Shown here: one piece after another, positions 36,456-45,840 of the stretch | How the letters are laid out: each line of letters begins with the position of its first letter | How positions within the stretch are numbered: the first letter of the stretch is position 1 | DNA from: Glaciecola sp049650345 | Lineage (GTDB): Bacteria; Pseudomonadota; Gammaproteobacteria; Enterobacterales; Alteromonadaceae | DNA: 64,000 bases | Assembly: GCA_049650345.1 (NCBI GenBank) | Contig: JBARZY010000123.1 | Location: 1 to 64,000 of the forward strand | Reading direction: 5' to 3' | Made by a program: the position numbers and the translations under genes | The notes under the pieces: generated by a model | Database searches by the model: none | What the model saw: the letters and a program-made list of their open reading frames with translations, nothing else | What the model was told of the DNA's origin: nothing

Positions 36456-36483
36456 AAAAACCAGTGCTCGCACTGGTTTTTTT
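36456..36483. terminator. Intrinsic terminator after exbD-like gene
   Basis: AAAAACCAGTG and CACTGGTTTTT arms around a CTCG loop, followed by T-run; also suitable for the convergent ygjV-like gene. Confidence 0.88.
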
Positions 36484-36494
36484 ATGTTTTGAAG

Positions 36495-37010
36495 TTACCT
36501 GCTTTTTCGTTTATCGCGATACAACGTGAAAAAGATACTGCACAAATTGGTAAAGTTAAACACCGTACCAAAAATACTGCCCACCAATACCGCATATATT
36601 AAGCCAAAGCTTTCTGCCAATATAAACCACTGCCTTATTCGCAATGCACTGGTGAGCACAATAGAGCCTACCGTAAAAATTAACGAGCTAGTATAAGCAA
36701 ACAATATGATCCACTGGCTATCTAGATAAAACCATTCGTATACAAAAAAACCAATGTTTGCCAACACAAATAATACCAATATAGGAGTACCACGATATTT
36801 TATAGCAACAATGTTACGCACACATGCTAGGGCACAACCAATACCAGCGGCCACCGCGCCCAGTAAGAAAAAATGCGTGCTCACCGCGGCAAGGGCAACC
36901 GCAGAAATAAGTAAATAGCGGTTGATATCTTGTTGACGATAACCAATAAAATTAAAAATAACAGCCACTGCACCGAACATCTCTGCAATGAACACTTGAT
37001 TTTCTATCAC
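36495..37010 (-). CDS. YgjV-family inner-membrane protein
   Basis: A 171-residue protein with five or six membrane helices and short basic loops (YRQQDINRYL, RNIVAIKYRG). FGAVAVIFNFIGYRQQD at the start and IGFFVYEWFYLDSQWI follow the Imp-YgjV family. The role is unknown; some relatives sit near serine/threonine transport genes. Ends with a basic RDKRKSR tail that would be cytoplasmic. Confidence 0.85.
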   Translation of the reverse strand: MIENQVFIAEMFGAVAVIFNFIGYRQQDINRYLLISAVALAAVSTHFFLLGAVAAGIGCALACVRNIVAIKYRGTPILVLFVLANIGFFVYEWFYLDSQWIILFAYTSSLIFTVGSIVLTSALRIRQWFILAESFGLIYAVLVGSIFGTVFNFTNLCSIFFTLYRDKRKSR

Positions 37011-37034
37011 TAAGTTTCTCCAACCTTTGAATAT

Positions 37035-37070
37035 AAAAAAGCGCCCCTTTTAAAAAAGGGGCGCTTATTA
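37035..37070 (-). terminator. Intrinsic terminator after the CheW-like gene
   Basis: On the minus strand AAGCGCCCCTTTT pairs with AAAAGGGGCGCTT and is followed by a T-run. Confidence 0.88.
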
Positions 37071-37098
37071 TGCGTATTTACGGGTAAATTACCAGTAA

Positions 37099-37464
37099 TT
37101 AATTGCTTTGCTGACGGGAAAACCAGTCTTCATAGGTGAGGTAAAAACCCTCATCAAGACAATCAGCAGGGTAAGCATACAAACCAAATTTTTCACCTTC
37201 TTGGTGAGTTAATACAATGGCGTACTTTGGTGGTTCTTTGAGTTCTTTGTGCATAGGATCCCAAATAGGTACTTTGTAATTACCAAGCTGCAGAACTTGT
37301 ACATTAATGCCGTTTATCTCGGTGCTATGATCAGGCACTGGATTGGGTATGGTTGCATATATGCAGTGAAAAGGGATATTGACTTGAATGCCATCCCACC
37401 AGAAACGCTCTACTTTAATTTTATCAAACAAGTTCGATACTGCTTTAGGCATTGCTATATTCAT
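37099..37464 (-). CDS. Hypothetical protein, possibly a divergent CheW-like domain
   Basis: A 121-residue cytoplasmic protein. The stretch VNIPFHCIYATIPNP, then INGINVQVLQLGNYKVPIWDP, then YAIVLTHQEGEKFGLYAYPAD has the strand order and spacing of a CheW domain (IPNP, GxIxPVIDL, VVVxxGxxxGLVVD). The similarity is by eye and weak. No chemotaxis gene is nearby. ATG 37464 has AAGGA about 8 bases upstream and gives a cleaner N-terminus than the 37491 start. It has its own terminator. Confidence 0.6.
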   Translation of the reverse strand: MNIAMPKAVSNLFDKIKVERFWWDGIQVNIPFHCIYATIPNPVPDHSTEINGINVQVLQLGNYKVPIWDPMHKELKEPPKYAIVLTHQEGEKFGLYAYPADCLDEGFYLTYEDWFSRQQSN

Positions 37465-37661
37465 GGTGTTATCCTTTTTATTATCACGCAATGGTGATGG
37501 GAAAATTGATACGCCTTTATGGCACTTGATTAAGCTATACTCGTTACTCCGGCTTGCGCATGATTACTAGATGGATACAACTTTACTTCTTATATATCCA
37601 CCCTGAATGTGTTTTCCTTTAGCAAAAAACACGATTTATAAATATAAACTAAGTTAACTAA

Positions 37662-38291
37662 CTAAAAAACCTGTAATTTAATCATTTGCCTCGCAACGTG
37701 ATGTGCAGGCACCGGTTTGTATTTAGCCAGCGGTCCTCTTAACATAGGGTTCAGCCATGCTAGTATCTTGCCCCCCCACGCTTCCCCCCTGCGATACTCG
37801 TTGCGTTTCCCTAACAGTAAAGGCGGCCTCACAGCTGCTGCATTAGCAAGTTGTGGCATGGTTAATATCGCATTTTCTAGCTCGCCTTTTACTTTTAAAT
37901 AAAAATTGCGGCTTTTAGCATTTGCGCCCAACGACGAAATCCACACAAAACTCTGTGCTCGTTGCGCTCGTGCAAGTTGCGCCGCAACATGCACGTACTC
38001 AAAGTCCACACGACGAAACGCTGATTGAGTCTTAGCTTGTTGCATAGTGCTACCCAAACAACAGTACACATGTTCTACAGAAAAGTAACCTTGATAGTCT
38101 TGAAATACTTCAAAATCAATCACTAGGGCTTGAATTTTATTTAATGGATCATGGTAGTCAGAGCGTTTCAACGGCGCTCTGACTAAACACGTTACCTGAG
38201 AATAACGTTCGTCTTGGCACAATATGTTCACTAATGCTTTACCCACTAAACCAGTGGCACCTAATACAAGCGCGCTGTACTTCTTCGTCAT
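37662..38291 (-). CDS. NAD(P)-binding Rossmann protein (HTATIP2/YbjT-like)
   Basis: A 209-residue atypical SDR: LVLGATGLVGKALVNIL for nucleotide binding, HVYCCLGSTMQQAKTQSAFRRVD as the second strand with its following loop, FVWISSLGANAKSRNFYLKVKGELE containing the Ser and Tyr-x3-Lys-like YLKVKGE, and VRPPLLLGKRNEYR. This matches small oxidoreductases related to human TIP30 (HTATIP2). Substrate unknown. Single gene. Confidence 0.88.
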   Translation of the reverse strand: MTKKYSALVLGATGLVGKALVNILCQDERYSQVTCLVRAPLKRSDYHDPLNKIQALVIDFEVFQDYQGYFSVEHVYCCLGSTMQQAKTQSAFRRVDFEYVHVAAQLARAQRAQSFVWISSLGANAKSRNFYLKVKGELENAILTMPQLANAAAVRPPLLLGKRNEYRRGEAWGGKILAWLNPMLRGPLAKYKPVPAHHVARQMIKLQVF

Positions 38292-38599
38292 TTATACCCA
38301 AATGATTATCAACTAATAATAGAGGTGATAACCATACCAACAAATCACTAGTGGTGAACAGGACTATTGCATCATTAAGTCTTATCTCGCTTGTAATCAC
38401 TGCTGCACACTAAGTGTAAGGTATTGATATAGTTAGCTTTATTTAACCATCTTTTATTCTATTCAAACTATCGAGTAATCAATACTTCATATTCTAACGC
38501 TTATGCTGCAGCTTTAGTCACGATCTTAATGTGAGTATGTGAGCTAATATGCTACAGTTAAAACAAATTATAACTACGTGTACATTGGTTAGCACAATA
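38292..38599. other. Intergenic region between divergent genes
   Basis: A/T-rich, about 300 bases between the HTATIP2-like gene and the threonine dehydratase. Apart from a possible upstream extension of the latter (from ATG 38549) I recognise nothing in it. Confidence 0.4.
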
Positions 38600-39628
38600 A
38601 TGCCATTGCAAACTGAATCAACAAGCGCAAACCTTTCATTTAAAACTGTGCAGCGTGCGCATGAACGTATAAAGCATGCTGTTAAGCAAACGCCTATTGT
38701 GCAGTCTCAACTATTGAACGACTGGTTGGGACACTCAATTTATTTTAAAGCAGAATGTTTGCAAACAACGGGGGCGTTTAAGCTTAGAGGCGCATTTAAC
38801 TTTGTTGCTAAATTAGCAGAACAAGGTGCCTTACCCCAACGTATTGTTGCAAACTCCTCGGGTAATCATGCGCAAGCGGTCGCTTATGTGGCGCGACATT
38901 TTAATATTCCTGTTTGTATATATAGCAGCAGTACTATATCAGCAGTAAAAGCTGCCGCTACTCGGGCCTATGGTGCAAAGCTACTTACCTTTGACACACG
39001 TGTTGAAGCCGACCAAGCAGTATATGAAGCGAGTCTTGAGCAAGGTACAGTGTGGATACCGCCGTTTAATCACCCAGACATTATTGCGGGTCAAGGTACC
39101 GTAGCATTAGAAGCACTCAAACAAGTGCCTCAAACAGACGCAATTTTTGCGCCCTGTGGTGGCGGTGGTCTAGTCTCTGGCAGTTACCTTTACGCTAAAC
39201 ACGTAAATAAGCGTATTAAAGTGATGGGTGCCGAGCCTTTATCAGCAAACGATGCGGCAGAGTCCATTCGCACAGGTAAAATTGTATCACTCCCGAAAGC
39301 CCCCATTACCTTAGCTGATGGCGCAGCCACTCCCAGTGTGGGCGAACACACTTTTCCATATTTACAGCAACTTGATGATTTTTATGAAGTAAACGAGCAA
39401 GATATTTGCTATTGGACGCAATGGCTGCAACACTTGCTTAAACTACACATAGAACCCACTTGCGCCATGACCATGCAAGCGGTCGTTGAGTGGCTAGCGA
39501 AGCAAAACTCACAACAGCATGTACTGGTAATGCTATCTGGCGGAAATATAAGTGCACAAAGTATGCAAAAAATATGGCAGCACGATCACTTAAACAAACG
39601 TCCGCAACCGTTTACACAACACTATTAA
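38600..39628 (+). CDS. Threonine/serine dehydratase family, PLP-dependent
   Basis: Fold-type II PLP enzyme that deaminates threonine or serine, or racemises serine. The Schiff-base lysine is in TTGAFKLRGAFNF, the PLP-ring region is ANSSGNHAQAVAYVA, the phosphate cup is CGGGGLVSG, and LSGGN lies near the end. No ACT domain is present, so it is the catabolic/racemase-like short form. With the start at 38600 it has 342 residues; an ATG at 38549 would add 17 residues and has a slightly better upstream GTGAG, so the N-terminus is open. An amidohydrolase gene follows by 15 bases. Confidence 0.9.
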   Translation: MPLQTESTSANLSFKTVQRAHERIKHAVKQTPIVQSQLLNDWLGHSIYFKAECLQTTGAFKLRGAFNFVAKLAEQGALPQRIVANSSGNHAQAVAYVARHFNIPVCIYSSSTISAVKAAATRAYGAKLLTFDTRVEADQAVYEASLEQGTVWIPPFNHPDIIAGQGTVALEALKQVPQTDAIFAPCGGGGLVSGSYLYAKHVNKRIKVMGAEPLSANDAAESIRTGKIVSLPKAPITLADGAATPSVGEHTFPYLQQLDDFYEVNEQDICYWTQWLQHLLKLHIEPTCAMTMQAVVEWLAKQNSQQHVLVMLSGGNISAQSMQKIWQHDHLNKRPQPFTQHY

Positions 39629-39643
39629 AATAGGAAATACCAT

Positions 39644-41326
39644 ATGCGAGCACCTTGGCAACCATTCGGCGTTATAGTCATTATATCGTTACTGTTCAAC
39701 GTAAGCACACATGCAAGCGAAACACGCACCACCAAGTACATCAACATGAATGCTTATACTCTTACCAGCACAGGCGATCTTGTTCAATTTGATACAATGG
39801 TTGTTAATAACGAGATCATAGCAGCGGTCGGCAACGATGCTAAGTTAATGCAAACAATGGAAACCGTTGATCTTAAAGGTGCTAATGTACTGCCTGGTTT
39901 AATAGATGCACATGGTCATATATTAGGATTAGGAGCAAACTTATTAGAAGTTGATTTACGCGGCGCAAGCTCTGAAGAAGCGGCTGTAAAACGGGTCCTT
40001 GAGTATGTTGGCGCGGCGTCAAATTCTGATGGTGCTAAAAACGACTGGATAATCGGCAGAGGCTGGAATCAAGTATTATGGCCTTCAAAGTCGTTTCCCA
40101 CCAAAGATAGCTTAGATAAGGTAATAAAAGATCGCCCAGTTTATTTATCAAGAGTAGATGGACATGCGGGCTGGGTAAACAGTAAAGCCCTAGAACTTGC
40201 AGGCATTACCCGTGACACCATGTCGCCATCGGGCGGAGAAATTGTAAAAGATGAATACGGCGAGCCTACTGGGTTATTAATAGACAATGCTGAATACCTT
40301 ATTAACAAAGTGCTCCCTAAAGCAAGCAAACAACAATATGAAACTCAGCTAAATACTGCGTTGAACCACTTAGTTAGTTTAGGCATTACCAGTGCGCACG
40401 ACGCAGGGGTATCAAACTCTGTTCGCAACTTTTACATTGAGAGAGCCCAAGCAAACAAACTGAAAGTGCGAATATACGCCATGCTGTCGGCGACAGATCC
40501 ACAATTAATGCATATGCTCAAGCAAGGACATTTTGAAGACGCCAATGGTTTGTTGTCTATACGCAGTGTAAAAGCTTATGGCGACGGTGCTTTAGGCAGT
40601 CGCGGTGCGGCTTTATTAGCACCCTATTCTGATGCACCAGACACTTCGGGGTTATTGGTGACCGCACCAGAAACCTTACCAAGCTTGTTTAACAATGTTA
40701 TTGGTGCAAACTTTCAGCTAAACTTCCACGCCATTGGCGATAAGGCCAACCGTTTGGCACTGCAGCAGTTTGCCAAAACGTTTGTTACTTTTCCTGAGAA
40801 CGCTGCTAGACATCGAATTGAGCACGCCCAAGTGGTAGCTTTAGAGGATATTCCCTTATTTAAAGAGTACGGCGTTATTCCCTCTATGCAACCCACACAC
40901 GCCACTAGCGACATGAATATGGCCGAAGACAGAGTGGGTAAAGCGCGCTTAAAAGGTGCCTACGCTTGGCAAACGTTTTTGAGTCAAGGTACACCTATCG
41001 CATTTGGTTCTGATTTTCCAGTAGAGCTGGCAAATGTGTTTCATGGCTTACATGCTGCCGTTACACGGCAAAACGCGGCTTCAGAGCCATCTGATGGATG
41101 GATAAGCGAAGAACGTGTATCTCGCGTGCAAGCCTTAAAAGGCTTTACCGTAGATGCAGCATACGCGGCGTTTCAAGAAAACATGATTGGTAGTCTAGAA
41201 GTAGGAAAACGCGCAGACTTCATTATTACTGACAAAAACTATTTTAGCGTAGACGAAAGCGAGATCCGGAACATTAACGTGCTTGCTACTTATGTAAATG
41301 GCCAGGCTGTTTTTACTCGCAATTAG
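39644..41326 (+). CDS. Amidohydrolase family protein (YtcJ-like), exported
   Basis: A 560-residue metal-dependent hydrolase with a signal peptide (hydrophobic core FGVIVIISLLF, cleavage near STHA). Seen: LPGLIDAHGHILGLG with the metal-binding HxH, the amidohydrolase-3 hallmark WIIGRGWNQVLW, SVKAYGDGALGSRGA, HAIGDKANRLAL, RHRIEHAQ and FGSDFPVE with the catalytic aspartate. Such enzymes hydrolyse amide or carbamate bonds in the periplasm; the substrate is unknown. It follows the dehydratase closely and is probably co-transcribed. Confidence 0.92.
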   Translation: MRAPWQPFGVIVIISLLFNVSTHASETRTTKYINMNAYTLTSTGDLVQFDTMVVNNEIIAAVGNDAKLMQTMETVDLKGANVLPGLIDAHGHILGLGANLLEVDLRGASSEEAAVKRVLEYVGAASNSDGAKNDWIIGRGWNQVLWPSKSFPTKDSLDKVIKDRPVYLSRVDGHAGWVNSKALELAGITRDTMSPSGGEIVKDEYGEPTGLLIDNAEYLINKVLPKASKQQYETQLNTALNHLVSLGITSAHDAGVSNSVRNFYIERAQANKLKVRIYAMLSATDPQLMHMLKQGHFEDANGLLSIRSVKAYGDGALGSRGAALLAPYSDAPDTSGLLVTAPETLPSLFNNVIGANFQLNFHAIGDKANRLALQQFAKTFVTFPENAARHRIEHAQVVALEDIPLFKEYGVIPSMQPTHATSDMNMAEDRVGKARLKGAYAWQTFLSQGTPIAFGSDFPVELANVFHGLHAAVTRQNAASEPSDGWISEERVSRVQALKGFTVDAAYAAFQENMIGSLEVGKRADFIITDKNYFSVDESEIRNINVLATYVNGQAVFTRN

Positions 41327-41339
41327 ATAATTGTTTAAG

Positions 41340-41846
41340 TTACAAGTGCAATAGCATGTAATCACATTGCTTAATGCGCTTGTAACTTGCTAGTGCTTCT
41401 GCTTTAACAAATCCCATATTAGTATAGCTGGTAACCGCTGCTTTATTTGCCGTAAAGACAAATAAGGAAATTGTTTTGAGCGCCTCGGGATTGGCGTTTG
41501 ACGCCCTCTCAATCAAGGCATTTATCAACGCATACGATAAGCCTTGCTTGCGATATTGGGGGTTAACTGCTAAACGCCCAAAGTGAGCATTAGAACCGTG
41601 TAATTGAAACTGCCCAAACGCCACTAAGGTATTTGTTTGCTTGAGTGCAAACGACTTAAACCCTTGCTCGCTTAATTGCGAAGTAAAGTTTGCCTCGCTG
41701 TAGGGGAACACAAAAGAAGGACCTGCCCACAACAGCACATCTCGCGGATGCGCAAACCATTGCTGCAGCGCTTTAAAGTCTGTGAGCGCTGCCTCTACTA
41801 AAACGGTGGACGAAACGTTTATTGTGGATATAGGGTTTTGATCCAT
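41340..41846 (-). CDS. GNAT family N-acetyltransferase
   Basis: A 168-residue acetyl-CoA-dependent acyltransferase. The acetyl-CoA binding loop is LAVNPQYRKQGLSYALINAL (R/QxxGxG/A-like), followed by ISLFVFTANKAAVTSYTNMGFVKAE, the usual motif B region. Acceptor unknown. Its ATG lies 28 bases inside the end of the preceding hydrolase gene, so the two are translationally coupled. Confidence 0.9.
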   Translation of the reverse strand: MDQNPISTINVSSTVLVEAALTDFKALQQWFAHPRDVLLWAGPSFVFPYSEANFTSQLSEQGFKSFALKQTNTLVAFGQFQLHGSNAHFGRLAVNPQYRKQGLSYALINALIERASNANPEALKTISLFVFTANKAAVTSYTNMGFVKAEALASYKRIKQCDYMLLHL

Positions 41847-42667
41847 CTTTCTTCAGTAATAAATCGCCATGACCACGACTCCCACGCGTCATCGAGGCCA
41901 ACTTCAATTACCTCAGCTTCGCTCATGCCCTTGGCTTTTTGTGCTTGTACAAAGGCATAGGTCGTTTTGATCATATCAACAAATCGTTGTAAGTCGGCCT
42001 TAGTAGCAAGTTCGCCGTGTCCTGGAATAACTGTCGTGTTGTCGTTTATTTTGTTAAGTATTGTTTCTACCGATTCAATATATCCTGCTACTGAACCACC
42101 CGCACCTAAGTCAATGTAAGGAAACATATCTCTAAAAAATAAATCTCCAGTGTGCAGTACATCGGGTTGTTCAAACCACACAATACTGTCGCCATCGGTA
42201 TGGCCTTCAGCTAAATGGATAACATGTATAGTTTCGCCATTTAAATGAAACTTTACGCCATCTTGATACGTGACTACGGGTAACGCGGCCTTACTCACTT
42301 TTTCATCGGAAGCCAGCCGAATACGCACGTTTTCATGGGCAAAAATAGTAGCGCCCCGGTTTTCATGAAAAAATGCATTAGAGCCAGTGTGGTCCCCATG
42401 ATAATGCGTATTAATGACATAGCGTGGCGCCTTGTCACCAAGCGAAGCCAAAGTGGCTACTATTTTTTCAGCTAAGGGTGCATATTGGTCATCGACCATT
42501 AATAGCCCGTCTTCTCCTGCAGACACTCCTATATTCCCGCCAGCGCCCACCAGCATATACACAGAACCAGCAACCTTAGTCGCGCTTATTTCAACATCAG
42601 CAAAGCGGTCGTCGGCCGCTGTTAGGCTACTTGCCAATAACAAACTGGCAGCTATCATTTTTTTCAT
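41819..42667 (-). CDS. Metallo-beta-lactamase-fold hydrolase, exported
   Basis: A 282-residue protein with a signal peptide (MKKMIAASLLLASSLTAA). The zinc motif HYHGDH is at residues 88-93, with HTDGD, HTGDLFF and PGHGE supplying later ligands. It resembles the broad periplasmic MBL group that includes subclass-B-like enzymes of unknown substrate and not a proven beta-lactamase. It is the first gene of a two-gene unit with a GNAT acetyltransferase. Confidence 0.9.
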   Translation of the reverse strand: MKKMIAASLLLASSLTAADDRFADVEISATKVAGSVYMLVGAGGNIGVSAGEDGLLMVDDQYAPLAEKIVATLASLGDKAPRYVINTHYHGDHTGSNAFFHENRGATIFAHENVRIRLASDEKVSKAALPVVTYQDGVKFHLNGETIHVIHLAEGHTDGDSIVWFEQPDVLHTGDLFFRDMFPYIDLGAGGSVAGYIESVETILNKINDNTTVIPGHGELATKADLQRFVDMIKTTYAFVQAQKAKGMSEAEVIEVGLDDAWESWSWRFITEERWIKTLYPQ

Positions 42668-42771
42668 TGCATATTCCTCATAAGATTCTTATTGATTCAC
42701 AACAGCTAACGCCTTTTTGTGAGAATAGTGCTTTATATACTGCTTAAACCCATAAATAGATGGATTTGTTA

Positions 42772-42990
42772 TTAAATACTATTTTCCACAAACGAGAAGC
42801 GATCTACTGTGCCATCAGCAAGCGTCACTTGTTCAAAAAACATATTGTATGGCCGTACCCATAATTTGCGTTCTCCATACAAGGGCCGGTATAGTACTAG
42901 CACACTTTCATCTTCAGAATGCATCACTGTATCAATGACCTCGTACATGCCACCTTTGTAATGCCTATATTTTCCAGTTTGTATATTCAT
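42772..42990 (-). CDS. DUF1653 domain protein
   Basis: A 72-residue protein that is nearly all DUF1653: GKYRHYKGGMYEVIDTVMHSED, then VLYRPLYGERKLWVRPYNMFFEQV (motif positions read from the translation, cut here: GKYRHYKGG and LWVRPYNMF). The family is a small beta fold of unknown function. It starts 7 bases after the M17 aminopeptidase gene and is likely in its transcript. Confidence 0.92.
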   Translation of the reverse strand: MNIQTGKYRHYKGGMYEVIDTVMHSEDESVLVLYRPLYGERKLWVRPYNMFFEQVTLADGTVDRFSFVENSI

Positions 42991-42997
42991 AAATGAC

Positions 42998-44548
42998 CTA
43001 CTGATAGGTAAATGCGGCCAGTAAAGCCACTACTGGTGCTGCTGTTGGTTTACCATGCTGCCAGTCCATTTGCTCAACCCCAGAGCCAGCTATATCAATA
43101 TGCGTGTATGCTAGCGGTGTTTCGCAGCGAGTATCATAACGTTGAATGCCCGATGCAATAGACAAAAATGCGGCCGGAAACTGATGTCCACGAACCGTAG
43201 AGACACTCGGCGCATTGTTCGACGATAACACGTCATCGGCTTTTGTGCGCGGCTTAATAAATTCAAAATCTTCCTTGCGAAGCAATGAACGTTCACATGG
43301 GTCGCCCCATTGTTCACCACATTTTGCAATGTGCTCACCTTCACCCTTATTAATAGCTTGCGCATTTTCAACCAGCGCAGTATATGGTCCTAAGGCAACA
43401 AGTGCGTGTCCAGTTAACGTAGCCACTGAGTATAGTTTGGATTTGTTGGGTTCGTCTTCTAACGCTTGGTCTTTTAAATGTGACAACAAATCAGCCAACA
43501 CCATGCGGCCTTCTGCGTCAGTGTTTCCCACACGTACGCGCACACCAGCATGACTCGTAATAATTTCATCAGGCACATAAGCTTCAGCCCCAATACTATT
43601 TCGCACCGCACCAATTTGCGCTATCACTTTAATGCCTTTAGGTCGCAATACACCTAAAGCATACATAAGGCCCGCCACAGCGGCTGCGCCGCCTTTATCT
43701 CTGCTCATTCCAGCCATATGGCCATTGACTTTTAAATCTGCACCGCCGGTATCATACGTAATGCCTTTGCCGGCTAGGTAATATACGTGTTCGATGGGAC
43801 CGTCGCCTTTGTAGCTTAAGTGAATAACTGCGGGATTGTGCCTAGGCACTTCAATAGAAGCTCGGGCAACAGCAAACAATAAGGGGTAATCTCGCTTGAT
43901 GTTGTCAATATTCGACTCTACCTTGCATTCAACTACGCTTTCTTGAAACGCGTGTTCACAATATTCGGCAAAACCAAGTGGTGCCATGCGCTCGGGCTCG
44001 GTGCCACATAAGTCTCGGGCAATACGCTTGCCTTGTTCAGTAGCATTAATAAATTGGACCTCGTCATTAGACATCCCATATAAAGAAATTTGCGCGACTC
44101 TTTCGATGCTAGACTCACCTAAGGCCTCGCGAGCCTCTAAAGGCTGCCACTGATGCTGACAAATACCAAAGTAAATATTAGCGAGCGCATGGTTGTATTT
44201 ACTTGCAACTGTCGTTTGTAAATCGTCAATCTCTAATACAACTAATGGTTTGATAGATATCAGATCGTCTAAATGAGCGCCGAGTTGCTTACCTAAAGCG
44301 AAAAAAGCACGCACATCTTGATAGTCATCAAGCAAATCAGGAAGAGGCACGTGCAAACATCTAAGTGATGTATTCGGTATTGCAACCAAACTCGCTTGCT
44401 TCCCAACCCGCGGATCAATACCTGCTTTTATGTTTAGTGCATTTGCTAAATCAGGAACGACTAAGCTGGACAGAGAATTTGATATTACAATAATTAAATC
44501 GTGATCTTTATATATTGAATTACTGTATTTTGCTGGTATATAAGCCAT
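42998..44548 (-). CDS. M17 leucyl aminopeptidase family protein
   Basis: A 516-residue cytosolic dizinc aminopeptidase. The catalytic domain shows LAGKGITYDTGGADLK (lysine and aspartate metal ligands), MSRDKGGAAAVAGLM, and NTDAEGRMVLADLL, the M17 signature with two acidic ligands and the catalytic arginine. The N-terminal half is the divergent regulatory domain. It is not a standard PepA: the ligand loop reads YDTGGADLK where PepA has FDSGGISLK. Downstream of dinB and upstream of DUF1653. Confidence 0.93.
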   Translation of the reverse strand: MAYIPAKYSNSIYKDHDLIIVISNSLSSLVVPDLANALNIKAGIDPRVGKQASLVAIPNTSLRCLHVPLPDLLDDYQDVRAFFALGKQLGAHLDDLISIKPLVVLEIDDLQTTVASKYNHALANIYFGICQHQWQPLEAREALGESSIERVAQISLYGMSNDEVQFINATEQGKRIARDLCGTEPERMAPLGFAEYCEHAFQESVVECKVESNIDNIKRDYPLLFAVARASIEVPRHNPAVIHLSYKGDGPIEHVYYLAGKGITYDTGGADLKVNGHMAGMSRDKGGAAAVAGLMYALGVLRPKGIKVIAQIGAVRNSIGAEAYVPDEIITSHAGVRVRVGNTDAEGRMVLADLLSHLKDQALEDEPNKSKLYSVATLTGHALVALGPYTALVENAQAINKGEGEHIAKCGEQWGDPCERSLLRKEDFEFIKPRTKADDVLSSNNAPSVSTVRGHQFPAAFLSIASGIQRYDTRCETPLAYTHIDIAGSGVEQMDWQHGKPTAAPVVALLAAFTYQ

Positions 44549-44639
44549 GTTGTCGCCGTATAATTATTATTAGAATACCGATGAAAAATCATCGAATGAT
44601 AATCAGATTTTACATGTTTTATTACTGGGCGTTAACTAG

Positions 44640-45701
44640 TTATTCAAGTTCAAGCGACAGTTGTTGATGGCCTGACTTGGAATCAGCAAAACCAATATAC
44701 AAACCCAGTAAACGGGCATCTTTACCGTTTCGTCGATGCCATGCCTCAGATAACAGGCTGAGTAATAAGTCTGGTTTTAGCTCATTTGTTTTGAGCTCTT
44801 TAGTTGTTTGCCTAAAATCTGAAAATTTTATTTTTATACCCAGTTTGTCTATTTTACGCTCGTTTAAATGACGCTGGGCGCGTTTATTTAGTTCTGGCAA
44901 CAAGTGGTCGGTTAAATATTGCTGTAATTCGAGCTGAGAGCTAATATTGCTTGAAAAAGTCCGTTCTACGGCAATTGATTTTCTAATGCGACTAGTCACC
45001 ACACCACGATTATCAATGCCTTGGCATTTATTCCATAAATTTAAACCCATTTTACCAAAGTGTTGTGTTAAACGATTAAGTTCATACTGCTTTATATCCG
45101 CACCAGTGCGTAAACCCATGCCCTCAAGTTTTGCATAGGTTACCTTGCCTACTCCTGGGATTTTATTTAACGGTAAAGTATCAATAAAGGGCTGGACTTG
45201 GTCAGGCTTTACTACGCACTGACCATTTGGTTTATTCATATCTGATGCAATTTTGGCAATAAATTTTAGCGGTGCTATTCCTGCAGACGCAGTTAAACCT
45301 GTTTCATTTAAAATGGTTCGCCTAATATCTTGGGCTATCAGCGTAGCGGAACCAGAAAAAAGCCGACAATGGGTAACATCAAGATAGGCCTCGTCAAGCG
45401 ATAAAGGTTCTATTTTATTCGTGTATCGCGAAAAGATTTCTTGAATGGTTGTACTGACTTCTTGATACACCTGCATGCGCGAAGGCACAATAACTAAGTG
45501 TGGACACATTCGCTTTGCCATGGCCGTAGGCATTGCTGACCTAACACCATACTCGCGCGCCATATAATTGCAGGTAGATAACACGCCACGCTGGCTAGAT
45601 TTACCACCTACGGCAACAGGTTTGTTTAACAAAGCGGGGTTATCACGCACCTCTACCGAAACATAAAAGGCGTCCATATCAACATGTATAAATTTTTGCA
45701 T
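44640..45701 (-). CDS. dinB: DNA polymerase IV (DinB)
   Basis: Error-prone Y-family polymerase for translesion synthesis. Catalytic motifs are FIHVDMDAFYVSVE at the N-terminus and LSLDEAYLDVT near residue 103; LPLNKIPGVGKVTYAKLEGMG is the helix-hairpin-helix thumb region, followed by the little-finger domain. The C-terminus QQLSLELE resembles a beta-clamp binding motif. 353 residues, full length. A LexA-type box lies 10 bases upstream of the start, so SOS induction is expected. Confidence 0.97.
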   Translation of the reverse strand: MQKFIHVDMDAFYVSVEVRDNPALLNKPVAVGGKSSQRGVLSTCNYMAREYGVRSAMPTAMAKRMCPHLVIVPSRMQVYQEVSTTIQEIFSRYTNKIEPLSLDEAYLDVTHCRLFSGSATLIAQDIRRTILNETGLTASAGIAPLKFIAKIASDMNKPNGQCVVKPDQVQPFIDTLPLNKIPGVGKVTYAKLEGMGLRTGADIKQYELNRLTQHFGKMGLNLWNKCQGIDNRGVVTSRIRKSIAVERTFSSNISSQLELQQYLTDHLLPELNKRAQRHLNERKIDKLGIKIKFSDFRQTTKELKTNELKPDLLLSLLSEAWHRRNGKDARLLGLYIGFADSKSGHQQLSLELE

Positions 45702-45710
45702 ACCAGCACC

Positions 45711-45728
45711 ACTGTATGAATTACCAGT
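45711..45728 (-). promoter_or_regulatory. LexA (SOS) box of dinB
   Basis: The 18 bases ACTGTATGAATTACCAGT contain CTG-N10-CAG, the spacing of the gammaproteobacterial LexA site, with an A/T-rich centre. It ends 10 bp before the dinB start, a usual place. The right inner half (TTAC) is off-consensus. Confidence 0.65.
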
Positions 45729-45840
45729 ATTATGCGCAGAAATTAATAAACACGCCAGTAATTAATCTCGAAAATCGTTGCTTTTTTCTACTTAAACGAT
45801 ATTGTTAGCAAGACGTTGCAGTAGAGATATTATATTAACG

